Source: Drosophila miranda
Lineage: Eukaryota > Arthropoda > Insecta > Diptera > Drosophilidae
Assembly: GCF_003369915.1 (NCBI RefSeq)
Contig: NC_046675.1
Coordinates: forward strand, 20,336,001-20,400,000
Length of the DNA stretch: 64,000 nt
Reading direction: 5' to 3'
The position numbers and the translations under genes are program-made. The notes beneath the pieces were generated by a model. It searched no databases, was not told the origin of the DNA, and worked only from the letters and a program-made list of their open reading frames with translations. Every line of letters starts with the position of its first letter. Within the stretch, counting starts at the first letter, position 1. Shown here piece after piece: positions 25,401 to 32,400 of the stretch.

Positions 25401-28400
25401 CTGAAACGGCGGAATTCCCCACTGTGCGCCGTTATCATTGTGGGGGAAATTTTGAAATACACTTTTGCAGGTTCGATATCACAAGACTGTGGACAATAAA
25501 TTTGGTTACTCACTTTTAGCGTTACGCAAAGCCGACCATGAAACGTGTGTGTTAGAGAGAGACAGATATGTATAATTATTCTCTACGATTCTCGTAGCTT
25601 CAAAATTGTGGATACCACAGATTTTTGTTTTGAAATACACTTGTAACAGTGACATATCACAGAAGTCTGGATACGAAATGTCACTGATCTAGCTCTTATA
25701 GTCTCTGAGCACTAGGCACTCATAGGGACGCACAGACGGACTGACGGTCAGGCAGACATGGCTCAATCGACTCGGCTATTGATGCTGATCAACAATATAT
25801 CAACATTCCACACATCCACTTTCACCAAAAAATTTAATATACCCCTATACTCATTTTGAGTATCGGGTAGAAAAAACGAAAGAATATGAACTGAAATCTT
25901 TTGACCAAACTACTTTTCGCTGTACAGAATTACTATGCTAAAGTTGGACCATTCGAAAGATAACAAGGGGGTCTTACGAGACGAAAGAAAATAAAACAAA
26001 TTCCCTATATTTTTGTGCTGGCTACTACAATCTCTCATGATCATGAACGTGAACAGGAACCGACACAGGCAATCCCATAAACTTGAATCCATCCACTTGA
26101 AGGATGACGCTTGAGAAAAAGAACACATAGAACAATGAGCGGTTCCACAGTCGTGTCCAACCCAAATCTATTAACACATGCGGTATGCATGCCATTGGTG
26201 TCATTGGAAGGGATGAGCGGGGGAACAAGTGCCGCACATCCTTCCTTTTCTTAGCGTTGGTCTTAGTTTTAATTAGATTATAGTTTCCTATATATAGTCC
26301 ATAAGTTTTTAAAATAAAACAGTTCAAATTTACAACACAATTCCGCATCAGAGTCGTAAACAATGACCATATCTACCAGATTTATCTTAGTTTTGATTAG
26401 ATCAGAACAGAATGAACAAATACATTTGCCGTACCTAAGCTTCTACGCGCTCTCGTGCAGTGTGCACCCTCTGGCGGAGGGGAGCGAGGTTTAAATCATG
26501 GCGTTGGTGCGCAAAGAGAAATACATATCTAGCGGAATAAAAAACACTTGCGGAAAATGGAAATAAATTAAATATTTTAAAACTGTAATCAAATAGGTAA
26601 TGAGATGGAAAGAAGATAAGCGTAATGCCACAATTAACATTTGAACATAACTACCGGTTGCCATTCCTTTTCTTCTCTCTATGCAAGCCGCGGCGTGGCC
26701 TTCCGCATAATCTTAGTCTAATTTTCCTTGGCGTCTTACACCATTTAATGCAATGGTTTAAGTATTTAATTATCAGAAAAAAAAATATTTTTTTAAACTA
26801 GTTAGCCAGATTTGATCTCGCGGGATCTCGCCTGCGCCGAATGGCAATTCTAATAGGGATGTGACTAGAGGTTTAGTAAAATAAAAAAGGGAATTAAAAA
26901 CAATTAAATTTGAAATAAGGTTTATGCACATACATCAGAAATGCAATAACGTTTTCAAAACTATAAAACTTTTTATGAATACGGTGTAATGAAAGTCATT
27001 CTTTACATCACTTTATCAAAAGATTGTGTGTGTGGTTAAATATTTTAAGTTGCTAAAAAGAGATGAACCCCTCAAATACATCAGTGCCAACCAATTGTAG
27101 AGATGTCAGAGGAAGGACAGGAATCAAGAAATAAGAATTACATAAAAAATGCAGGTATATAAATACGTACATGATATAACGAATAAAGCAAACATTTTTT
27201 TTTTGCAACGTTAGCAGCCTGTTTAGTTCCATTTATTTTACGCATACACATGTGAGTTTAGAATTTATTAATTTTAAGGCTGAAATGCCTAAAGTCAGCA
27301 CTGTGCGTCTCTTTAGTGCAGTTTTCAAAGAATATGTATTTAAAACTGATAAAATTACTTTTGAATATTTTGTCCTGTTCGATCCTTCAATGTATTTATT
27401 CGTATTCATATGACTGTTCGTGGTGATCACGTGCACAACCAGTTTTTCTTCGGCCATCCGATGATATAAATTCATTTTAGTTTTATTGATTTCTGCTGGA
27501 ATTTTTTTATTTTAAGCTTATAACTGGAACGACATCAGATCACACCTCAACCTTGAAGGATGTTGATGAAACTTCATTCACAGAACTTCCAGAACCCTTA
27601 ACACAAACAATTGAAGTGGAAAATTTACAACAGACGCAGAGCTCCGTACAAATAGAGACATTATCACACTATTTACTATCCATTATATACATGCCATACT
27701 CCTTGCGAATGGTATGCCTCACGAATCTTTTTTGTTGGATGGCGCACGTTTGCTACTCACTTTATTTTACTGATTTTGTGGGCGAAGCTATATTCAATGG
27801 TGACCCAAAGGCAACAGAAGGCTCAAACCCTCAGATCCGTTACGAAGAGGGCATTCGCTTCGGATGTTGGGGAATGGCAATGTATTCACTGTCATGTGCT
27901 TGCTATTCCCTTGTTATAGACAAGCTTATTCAACGTTTTCGGTAATGCGAAGTTATTGAAACAAATTTGGTCAAAATAATCATATATTCCTAAACTTTTT
28001 AAGGGCCAAGCTTGTATACATTGGAGGTCTTTTTTTTTATTGCACTGGAATGGCCTTAATGGCCTTGACTCGAGCCAAAATAAGTGTCATACTGTTTAGC
28101 TGGACAGCGGGTGTTATGTATTCTACTCTCTTCACCATGCCATATTTACTTGTAGCACACTACCACTATTTATCCACGGTGAGTGTGCCAAAAGTAAGTT
28201 ATAATCTGCATAAGAAAAATTATTATTGTTTTCAGTTTGAGTTAGATGAAAATGGACAAGCAAAACATGGATCAGGAGTAAGAGGATTGGGCACTGATAT
28301 TGCCATTATAAGTAGCATGGTATTCTTAGCCCAGTTTATTTTATCTATGTGTATGGGTACAATTATTAAAATATCGGGTACTACAACAGCTGTTATTTAT

Positions 28401-28466
28401 ACTGCAAGCTTCTTGAGCCTCTGTGGAGCATTTTCTGCTACAAAGATAATGTATTTGGACTTATAA
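7188..28466 (+). CDS. SLC45-family proton-coupled sugar transporter, six exons, 5' exon(s) not found
   Basis: Exons read from splice sites and frame are 7188-7450, 20037-20384, 20437-20666, 27517-27941, 28004-28178 and 28236-28466. Phases match at every junction and the joined frame gives 556 residues to a TAA stop. The protein is a 12-helix MFS-type membrane carrier of the SLC45 (sucrose/H+ symporter) family. Exon 1 carries the family signature [14 protein letters not shown] after the first helices. Exon 2 has a lumenal or extracellular loop with N-glycosylation motifs and then helices with ARAYLLDV-type sequence. The last exon has RGLGTDIAI and SSMVFLAQF. The missing N-terminal codons must lie upstream, and I could not find a convincing ATG exon between the repeats. 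D. melanogaster has a single close relative (Slc45-1/CG4484); I infer orthology. The two long introns are filled with transposons. Confidence 0.85.
7511..7609 (+). repeat. Tandem duplication, period 52 bp
   Basis: The unit beginning GATCGTATTTTTACTATACA occurs at 7511 and again at 7563, nearly identical over about 47 bp. It lies in the first large SLC45 intron and looks like a recent local slippage duplication. Confidence 0.85.
7620..8430. other. Intronic sequence, partly coding-derived, origin unclear
   Basis: From about 7660 to 7840 the minus strand reads without stops as a charged helical stretch containing [19 protein letters not shown] and [10 protein letters not shown]. This resembles a gag or coiled-coil remnant. 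No family can be named. I see nothing recognisable in 7900-8430. Confidence 0.35.
8440..9060 (-). mobile_element. Jockey-type LINE reverse transcriptase fragment
   Basis: On the minus strand, sequence at about 8840-8880 reads [12 protein letters not shown]. About 30-40 residues downstream (about 8770) a [13 protein letters not shown] box replaces the usual YADD. Stops and frameshifts are frequent. It is an old internal fragment in the SLC45 intron. Confidence 0.65.
9340..9600 (+). mobile_element. DINE-1/ISY Helitron 5' fragment
   Basis: Diagnostic blocks are CCCCATAAAGTATATATATT, the (TGTC/CGTC)n tract after GATTGAGCC, CAGCGCCTAGTGCTCAAAGA and TGTGATATGTCACTGCTACA. The copy stops inside the element near 9600. 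Confidence 0.85.
9600..9940 (-). mobile_element. Possible LTR-retroelement envelope-like C-terminal remnant
   Basis: On the minus strand a 67-codon frame (9733-9936) contains a polar stretch, a strongly hydrophobic segment (about 20 residues rich in I, V and L) and a basic tail ending [10 protein letters not shown]. This is the layout of a membrane-anchored envelope C-terminus of an insect errantivirus-like element. A stop separates it from more frame at 9546-9731. Without an alignment this is only a suggestion, and any AT-rich membrane-like frame could look similar. Confidence 0.3.
10188..10970 (+). mobile_element. Nearly complete DINE-1/ISY Helitron with internal deletions
   Basis: It starts at TATACCCGATACTCAAAATG and ends at the CAACGTTCCCCCTCGTTTT terminus, with the (TGTC)n tract and the TTTCTCGCTCTGTCTCTCTC block between. 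A short internal duplication of GGAGCAACCAAATTTGGTA-type sequence occurs at about 10750-10785. Non-coding and non-autonomous. Confidence 0.9.
11030..11165 (+). repeat. 33-bp tandem repeat, about four units
   Basis: Imperfect 33-bp units (GGTCTTCTCACAGGCTGTTG followed by GGGCGCCGGT-type sequence) are repeated about four times. On the minus strand they read as a proline/arginine repeat ([11 protein letters not shown]), on + as a glycine-rich repeat. The minus reading looks like the low-complexity part of a gag-like protein, but no neighbouring domain confirms it. Confidence 0.7.
11690..12600 (+). mobile_element. BEL/Pao LTR retrotransposon integrase fragment
   Basis: Two + frames (11694-12203 and 12170-12598), joined by a frameshift near 12200, read as a BEL/Pao integrase. 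A zinc-binding HHCC region is present with [20 protein letters not shown] and [12 protein letters not shown]. The RNase-H-fold core follows with VDFCGKGP, then the second acidic motif region FFDNATNFV (F-D-N-A in place of SDNGTNF), then [20 protein letters not shown], the P..A.HFGGLWE signature. The frameshift and downstream stops mean it is dead. It lies in the large SLC45 intron. Confidence 0.85.
12640..12820 (+). repeat. LTR-like segment, inverted partner of 21225-21395
   Basis: From GTTCGGTCACTCTTTTAACG through AATAAATAGTTATTGACTAC to CTCAAACGCATCCA the sequence matches the reverse complement of 21225-21395, estimated at 75-80% identity by eye. It follows the BEL integrase, so it is probably that element's 3' LTR; BEL LTRs often start with TGTT. 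Sequence from 12820 to 13300 holds no recognisable gene; it is AT-rich with possible further retroelement LTR sequence. Confidence 0.6.
13305..13560 (-). mobile_element. DINE-1/ISY Helitron 5' fragment
   Basis: Reverse-strand blocks are GTGACATATCACAGAA, the (GACA)n tract, ACTTTATGGGGTCAGAAACG and the terminal CTCATTTTGAGTATCG. It is directly followed by a Helitron replicase fragment. Confidence 0.85.
13600..13900 (+). pseudogene. Helitron Rep/helicase protein fragment
   Basis: The + strand reads [20 protein letters not shown], then [20 protein letters not shown] and [10 protein letters not shown], with frame shifts after about 13830. This is the characteristic stretch of the Helitron RepHel protein just C-terminal to the rolling-circle Rep motif (H.HILIWL and the HGPCG box). 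It is a remnant of an autonomous Helitron, the class of element that would mobilise the non-coding DINE-1 copies around it. Truncated on both sides and not functional. Confidence 0.75.
14320..14560 (+). repeat. MITE-like repeat, inverted partner of 24430-24690
   Basis: AATTATTCTAATATTGA, GGTACCTGAGCAT, ATATATCACCAAAATTTTCA, GAGCCGTTCGGCTTC and CACAACCTCGCACGAAAAAC occur here in order, and in reverse order and orientation at 24430-24690. The element abuts a Helitron. It has no coding capacity. Confidence 0.65.
14555..15515 (+). mobile_element. Full-length DINE-1/ISY-type Helitron
   Basis: The most complete copy in the window. It has the 5' end TATACCCGATACTCAAAATG, the pyrimidine (TGTC/CGTC)n tract, several internal GGACGAAAATCTGTGGCATC blocks, the (CTCT)n GAGA-like block, and the 3' end GTTGCGGTCTCCGCAGCAAC then CGTTCCCCCTCGTTTT. 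No ORF longer than about 80 codons. Resemblance to the D. miranda ISY/ISX family is from memory. Confidence 0.9.
15540..15905 (-). mobile_element. 3' fragment of Jockey/CR1-like LINE
   Basis: The minus strand reads [20 protein letters not shown] and [11 protein letters not shown], matching the C-terminus of the element at 18240-19440. Truncated just after the [14 protein letters not shown] region. The retained tail sequence (TAATAATGGTAC) is shared with 18300-18315. Confidence 0.75.
16240..16477 (+). pseudogene. Uck: Uck 5' fragment: promoter, 5'UTR and first 40 codons of uridine-cytidine kinase
   Basis: From 16356 the + strand encodes [16 protein letters not shown], then [16 protein letters not shown]. 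This is the N-terminus of uridine-cytidine kinase including its complete P-loop (GGTASGKS); it matches the UCK family. Homology stops at codon 40. Upstream sequence appears to bring the gene's own 5'UTR and promoter: a TATCGATA (DRE) site at 16278-16285 lies about 70 bp before the ATG. Uck salvages uridine and cytidine to UMP and CMP; this piece lacks nearly the whole catalytic domain. It was joined to Ago2-derived DNA. Confidence 0.8.
16278..16285 (+). promoter_or_regulatory. DRE motif in duplicated Uck promoter
   Basis: TATCGATA, the DREF-binding core element of many housekeeping promoters, lies 71-78 bp upstream of the Uck-derived ATG. Its retention means the fragment could still start transcription rightward. 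Confidence 0.5.
16356..16499 (+). CDS. Chimeric 47-codon ORF (Uck P-loop + Ago2 antisense codons)
   Basis: The Uck-derived frame continues past the breakpoint for seven more codons (WSDRNLV) into antisense Ago2 sequence and ends at TAA 16497-16499. If translated it would be a 47-residue peptide with a Walker A loop and nothing else, so no activity is expected. It may only be the leader ORF of a non-coding transcript. Confidence 0.4.
   Translation: MGDSNKEDILRLPNGDALTGDEVKSPFLIGVAGGTASGKSWSDRNLV
16480..16513 (-). pseudogene. Ago2: 34-bp Ago2 fragment at chimera breakpoint
   Basis: This 34-bp sequence is repeated at 17931-17964 with one mismatch. There it is the Ago2 codons for [10 protein letters not shown] on the minus strand. 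The short copy marks the junction between Uck and Ago2 DNA and probably records the rearrangement. Confidence 0.75.
16599..16762 (+). repeat. Tandem duplication of an 82-bp unit
   Basis: The unit GTAAGAAAAGCAGTCAAGGT...TCGCACCCAGT occurs at about 16599-16679 and again at 16680-16762 with only a few differences. It separates the Uck/Ago2 junction from the main Ago2 copy. No coding content. Confidence 0.85.
16776..18060 (-). pseudogene. Ago2: Ago2 PIWI-domain pseudogene with internal inverted duplication
   Basis: The minus strand encodes most of the Argonaute-2 PIWI domain. Starting at about 18060 it reads [11 protein letters not shown] and [10 protein letters not shown], then [20 protein letters not shown] and [13 protein letters not shown]. 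After an inverted block it resumes as [40 protein letters not shown], then [14 protein letters not shown] and [20 protein letters not shown], ending at YPAPA before the last catalytic histidine. Two of the four slicer residues are kept (GADVTHP and RDGGSD). Defects are a frameshift near 17968, a CAA-to-TAA stop at about 17912, loss of the C-terminus, and an intron (17101-17169) that begins with GA instead of GT. The retained intron shows a DNA-level, not retroposed, copy. Ago2 normally executes siRNA-guided cleavage, and obscura-group flies are known for extra Ago2 copies. Confidence 0.88.
17373..17776. repeat. Near-loopless inverted repeat, 2 x 201 bp, of Ago2 sequence
   Basis: Arms 17373-17573 and 17576-17776 are reverse complements with about 27 mismatches in 201 bp (about 87% identity, counted by eye). 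They are separated by 2 bp. Both derive from the same Ago2 PIWI segment (KVNSKLNG to DPFGASY). The right arm reads Ago2 in sense on + ([20 protein letters not shown]) and has lost the catalytic aspartate. At the centre the 23-mer TAGAACGTTAACGTAACGTTCTA occurs twice and is itself nearly palindromic. A transcript from either strand would fold into a long hairpin. Confidence 0.92.
18240..19440 (-). mobile_element. Jockey/CR1-like LINE, C-terminal half of reverse transcriptase
   Basis: Two minus frames are visible. At 19051-19413 the sequence has [20 protein letters not shown] and an intact catalytic [10 protein letters not shown]. At 18340-18933 it continues through [20 protein letters not shown] and [16 protein letters not shown] to the C-terminus. 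The frame is broken near 18950-19050. The 3' end at about 18250-18290 is a (TTTA)n repeat typical of CR1/Jockey tails. The 5' part is missing beyond 19440. Related to the remnants at 4650-6565 and 15540-15905. Confidence 0.85.
20037..20666 (+). CDS. SLC45 transporter, second and third recognised exons
   Basis: Exon 20037-20384 (acceptor TTCAAAG, donor GTAAGC) encodes [15 protein letters not shown], a glycosylatable loop, then [20 protein letters not shown] and [19 protein letters not shown]. After a 52-bp intron, exon 20437-20666 (acceptor GATGCAG, donor GTAAAA) encodes a helix [20 protein letters not shown] and a charged loop. Sequence between 19440 and 20030 is AT-rich intron with no recognisable feature. 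Confidence 0.88.
21039..21137 (+). other. Orphan exon-like open segment
   Basis: After a plausible acceptor (ATTCTCCAG) there are 32 open codons reading [20 protein letters not shown] and [10 protein letters not shown] before TGA. I do not recognise the peptide, and it does not fit the SLC45 frame needed at 27517. It could be a captured fragment of another gene, an alternative terminal exon or chance. Confidence 0.25.
21225..21395 (-). repeat. LTR-like segment, inverted partner of 12640-12820
   Basis: The reverse complement begins TGTTCGGTCAAACTCTTTTC and runs to CTCAAACGCATCCA, matching 12640-12820. In reverse orientation the left neighbour (21140-21225) continues as probable LTR. No matching integrase is attached, so it may be a solo LTR. 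Sequence 21400-22480 has only short frames, and I see no identifiable gene in it. Confidence 0.6.
22487..23012 (+). mobile_element. DINE-1/ISY Helitron, 3' truncated
   Basis: It starts at ATACCCGATACTCAAAAGTA and has the (TGTC/CGTC)n tract and the CTCGCTCTGTCTCTCTC block. It breaks off within TATATCAACAAATTTCG at about 23010, where BEL-type sequence begins. Confidence 0.88.
23013..23850 (+). mobile_element. BEL/Pao integrase fragment, second family
   Basis: The reading includes [20 protein letters not shown], then [20 protein letters not shown] (zinc region), then [39 protein letters not shown] and [13 protein letters not shown]. Frames change at about 23430, the core GPF-IDY segment is lost, and later codons are broken. 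Sequence differs from the 11.7-12.6 kb copy, so it is another family or an older member. It ends in a purine tract (ACGGGGGGAGTA) just before the LTR. Confidence 0.8.
23851..24065 (+). repeat. BEL/Pao 3' LTR, probably truncated
   Basis: It begins TGTTCGGGCCAGCCGCC right after a polypurine tract, as expected for a BEL 3' LTR. It contains a GC-rich stem region and an AATAAA signal at about 24052. The 3' boundary is not clear. Confidence 0.55.
24250..24370 (-). mobile_element. DINE-1 Helitron 3' end fragment
   Basis: In reverse orientation it carries the AACGAGGCGGAACGTAATGA terminus, GACCGCAACTTTAAATG, TATACCCGATAAATAGTCAG and CTCTCCTCCGGCAGACG. Confidence 0.75.
24415..24690 (-). repeat. MITE-like repeat with internal palindrome
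   Basis: Inverted partner of 14320-14560. Within it, ACAACCTCGCACGAATAACG at about 24424 pairs with CCGTTTTTCGTACGAGGTTG at about 24497, giving a hairpin of about 30-bp arms around a 45-bp loop. Sequence from 24690 to 25420 contains no recognisable gene; it is AT-rich intron. Confidence 0.6.
25425..25872 (-). mobile_element. DINE-1/ISY Helitron 5' portion
   Basis: Reverse blocks are CGTGTGTGTTAGAGAGAGAC, GTGACATATCACAGAAGTCT, TCAATCGACTCGGCTATTGA and the 5' end CTCATTTTGAGTATCGGGTA. Internal deletions are visible around the purine tract. Confidence 0.85.
26335..26500 (+). mobile_element. Eroded DINE-1 Helitron fragment
   Basis: CAATGACCATATCTACCAGA, then GATTAGATCAGA and the CTCTGGCGGAGG-type end resemble the 3' half of DINE-1 with many changes. 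The surrounding intron (25870-27510) otherwise holds only AT-rich sequence and short unrecognised frames. Confidence 0.45.
27517..28466 (+). CDS. SLC45 transporter, last three exons
   Basis: Exons are 27517-27941, 28004-28178 and 28236-28466. They encode the large central cytoplasmic loop, then [74 protein letters not shown] and a final helix ending KIMYLDL. The 28178 donor (GTGAGT) has an in-frame competitor at 28194 (GTAAGT) that would add five codons (VSVPK). Confidence 0.9.
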
Positions 28467-28929
28467 GTCTTTTAAAACAAAACAAAAATTATTAAGAATG
28501 CAAATGTTACGCACCTTAATACGTGCTAAGAATTAATGCAATCAAACTTATTTATTATTAAGTTGAAGGTAATAAATCAACGACTATATATTCAATTATT
28601 AAAGAATCCGCATCGTTGTGTAAGTGGAGTGGAGCCCCATGCTACCGTTAGCTATTTGGGGGCGGAATGTGTTTTAGTATCCCTACGAAAACGGTTCGAA
28701 TACATGAAGCTAGAAACCAACTACGAATAACAAAGGATGTGATTGCTAAATATGGATTAAAGGAGCTAGTCACCAACATACTATATGCTTTTTGTTTTTT
28801 TTTTTGCATGCACCCAAAAAGTTCTGTATTATAAAATCTACCTGATTTATGTTTTTGCTACATTGCACTATAATCTCAAAGTGAGCTGATTATGAACACG
28901 TTCGCTTTTTGTAACATGGGTTTAACTAC

Positions 28930-29251
28930 GTACGTAGTTCAAAAACGAGGGGGAACGTTGTGAGTTGCAGCGGACCGCAACTCTACAGTTATACCCGATA
29001 CTAAGTCAGTATGGCTCTCCTCCGGCAGACGCCGCTAATATTAAACGACACGACAAGGAGTGCGTGCGAGAGAGACAGAAAATCAGTCTGAGCGTGACGT
29101 CGGGTGCTGCCTAGCCACTGCAAATTGATTTGTTCCTTTTGGCTATAAAAATGATCTGATCTGATCCAGATTCAGCAATCTGATATATATGATCATTATC
29201 TATGATTCTGCGTTTTTAGTTTTCTCGAATGTGCAATATTGTGGATGCAAC
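28930..29251 (-). mobile_element. DINE-1 Helitron 3' half
   Basis: In reverse orientation: AACGAGGGGGAACGTTGTGA, TATACCCGATACTAAGTCAG, GTGCGTGCGAGAGAGACAG, CTGATCTGATCCAGATTCAG and TGCAATATTGTGGATGCAAC. At 29251 it joins a same-family segment in the opposite orientation. Confidence 0.88.
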
Positions 29252-29254
29252 GCC

Positions 29255-29492
29255 AAGATCTCAGAGGCTACAAAAGCTAGAGCAACCAAATTTGGTATCC
29301 ACACTCCTTATATATCGGACCGAGACGAGTTTGTTTCAAAATTTCGCCACACCCCCTTCCGACCCCGCAAAGGACGAAAATCTGGGGATATTCACAAATC
29401 TCAGACATTATAAACGATAGAGTAACCAAATTTGGTATCCGCACTCCTGTTAGCTCTCACTATAAAACCTATATCTAAAAATTTCGCCCCTC
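29255..29492 (+). mobile_element. DINE-1 Helitron internal segment, opposite orientation
   Basis: AAGATCTCAGAGGCTACAAA, CCAAATTTGGTATCCACACT, GGACGAAAATCTGGGGATAT and CTCACTATAAAACCTATATC are the internal blocks that normally precede the segment at 28930-29251, but here read on +. The two halves together look like one element with an internal inversion, or two nested insertions. Confidence 0.8.
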
Positions 29493-29499
29493 CCGCCTG

Positions 29500-32400
29500 G
29501 TGACAGATCATTCTGACACTTGACATTGCACTGGGGTATGTGGTGTAATTTCCATGGCGGCCACAGGATACAGGACTCGACTCGCCCTGAATGTGCATGG
29601 ATGAGACCAATGAGAGGCGAGTGCGCCTCCAGAGGCGCGATAACAGAGAGAGCCCTTTTCGCAGGTGGACCGTGGACCCCACTTGGGACCTTTGCATTTT
29701 TAATGCTGATTCTGCCCATCGCCTTCGCCTGCTGGCAGTTTGAGAGCCACTTGCCTTTGTCTATGCGACAATGTGTCCGCCAATGTGTAACCAATGTCAA
29801 TGGGCTGCCAAAAATAAATTCCAATTGTTCGGCCCGTTTGTGTGCCTTCTTTTATTTCTTTTGGCCCGTCACAGCACACAAGTCGCAGTATTGATTCGGT
29901 AAAAGTCGCTCGCGAATTTCCTTTACAGCCTTCCGCCGCTTTGTGGATCTCACATTTTCCAAAAAGGAGTTGACTGTTGTACGCGACTCGCACAACTGAA
30001 CTGCGGCAAGGTTAAAGCGAAATTCTGTTGCCTCTTGCCATATCACTCATACGCAGTGTTTGACCTACATCCTGTAGCCTACGTACGTGAGTGGATGAGA
30101 GTGTAAGTGAGTGTAAGAGAGAGCTTTCGGATTGAGTGTGTTTTTTGTTTTTGATAGACTTTTGTTTACGTTCTCCGCTATTTTTGGCGCCAAAATAGAA
30201 CAACTGTTGCAGTGTGTGTTTACACAGCGCTGCACGGGGGTCGGGGTTGGAATACACCGCCACACGCCACAGAACGCATATCTTACAGATGTATGAACAT
30301 ACATACATACATAGGTGTTCAAAAGAAGGCTAAAGCAACATTAAGTGTCTTCTATCTTAGAATAAACATTTTTCCATTTATATTTATACTAATTTAATGT
30401 TTACTACATATAAGATTTTTTATAGTTTACTATTAATTTATATAAATTATAAATTATATTAATAACTAATTAATAATTAAATTAACTAAATGGATCTCTC
30501 AATGTAAATTCCATCAATTATTACATGACATGACATGTAAAAAAGCTTCAGCTTGCTCTCTGGCAGTGTAAAAGCTCACCCTCTCTCTGTCTCACACTCT
30601 CGCCCGATTGAAGTGCGTGTAGAGATTGAGTTTTTTTGAGTCTCACAGCAGCTGCCAGACGGACTCCAATTTAATCAACCGTATCATCCACATTTATTAA
30701 ATTGTTTTTAGGATTAAAGCCTTTAAGTAGCTCAAACAATAAAAATATAAAATTTTATATAAAACGGGTTTGATTTACTAAATTCTAATTAATTATTAGT
30801 AGCGTTTTTTTTTGAGAATTGCAATATAAAATAAATAAAATATATAAAAAAAAAATTGTTTTTAAATTTCAAAGTTAAAAAAACATAAAAAATTGTAAAA
30901 ACTTCAACTTTCCAATGAAAAATTCCATGAAAGGTCATACCATCTCTTATCAAGCAAATTCTTTTTTTTTATGAAAAAAAGTGCGCAAAGTCAGCAAATC
31001 GGGGTTTCTCATATTTAAAGTAATTTTAAGAAAGAGGATGGAAAAAGTTTTCCTTTTGTCGCACAGTGTCATTAGTATGGTACTCTATGCAAAATCTTTT
31101 CCAAAATAAATACCACTATATATAACCTGATGACAATAAATCAAAAAAGAAAGTTTTTTAATTATGCAAATAAATTGTTACCGTAAATTAGGTGGCCATT
31201 AATCGACAAAATTTTACACCCAATTCATGTTATAAGACCCCTGTAGGACAGTGTATTCTTGTACTCTTCAGCTTTACTTTAAGTGTTCTCTCTCTCTCTC
31301 TGCTTGTGTACACCCGCGCTCACTGAGGGAGACTTGGAGCATGGAGCATTGAGCATTAAACCCCATTCCGTTACGGGCAGTCCACTGAGGCGGATGTTTG
31401 GCGCGGATTTCTGTTCGTTTTCGTTCGCTGTGTCTGTCGTTCCGTTCCGTTCGGTCCTTTTTTTTGTGGGGGTAATTCTGCACGTGTTGACGTCGCGACT
31501 GTTTCGAGTGGTACACAAATCACTCGGTAGTGGAAAATAATTAATGCTGAAGTAGTGATTGTAAGTGCCCCAATGACTTGATTAATTTTTACGTGATTAC
31601 TTAAATTGTGCAGTTTTATTGCCCTTTTCGCCCGGCAATCGTCTCTCTCTCTCTCTGTCTCTTTCCCTGTCGTTCGCGTAATAAATGGCATAAAAATACA
31701 TACTGTCTGTGCGTGTATGTGAGTGTGTGTGTGTGAGCACTTGGCTTTTGTTTTTGCTTCCCCTCCCCCTGATCCGTTCCCCAATATGCTGGCTGTCTCT
31801 GACGCCGTCTCCCTTTGGTTTTACGTCATTCACCGTTATTTAATTTGGCTATGGGCAATTGTATGCTCGTGAGGGCAGTGCAGTGCAACAGCGAAAGAAT
31901 TTGCAATGCCGGTTTTCCCCACACAACCTCCCAACCCCCCTCCCGCCCAGCGACGGCTGTCTGGCAACCACTTGTTTGCCTGTGCTGTGGGTTCGGGTAC
32001 GCCGATACCGTTTGCCGCTGTGTGTGTGTGTATTGCACGAGTCAAAGTGGCTGTGTGTGTGTGTGTGTGTTGCGTTAGCCGGTAAAAAAATGAATCACTG
32101 TTTTTACAACTTGTGTTTGTTTTCACACAAAAAATAGCAACGGAAAGAAAAGTTATTATCAATAATATTAAGAGTCGGTGTTTGAATTTCATTTCGTTTG
32201 AACTCTTTCCGTTTGATATATCATACGGTAAATTGAGTGGCTGGAACAACTGTTGCTCAAAGCAGCAGACTAACTGTAAAGCGAGTGGGGAGAACCAAAC
32301 CGAACAGAACCCTAGAATTAATTTGAAAACGTGGTCTAGTATTAGCCCAAGTTTAACCAAAAAATTACAAAGAGAATAAAGAATAAAGCCAATCTTTGGA

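Noticed and set aside
26025..26363. 112-codon minus frame ending in a hydrophobic stretch, possible exon
   Set aside because: No splice sites in a matching phase, no recognised family, and it overlaps a Helitron-like remnant.
31371..32360. Several 80-170 codon frames on both strands
   Set aside because: They are built from CA/GT and CT microsatellites, overlap each other and have no conserved motif.
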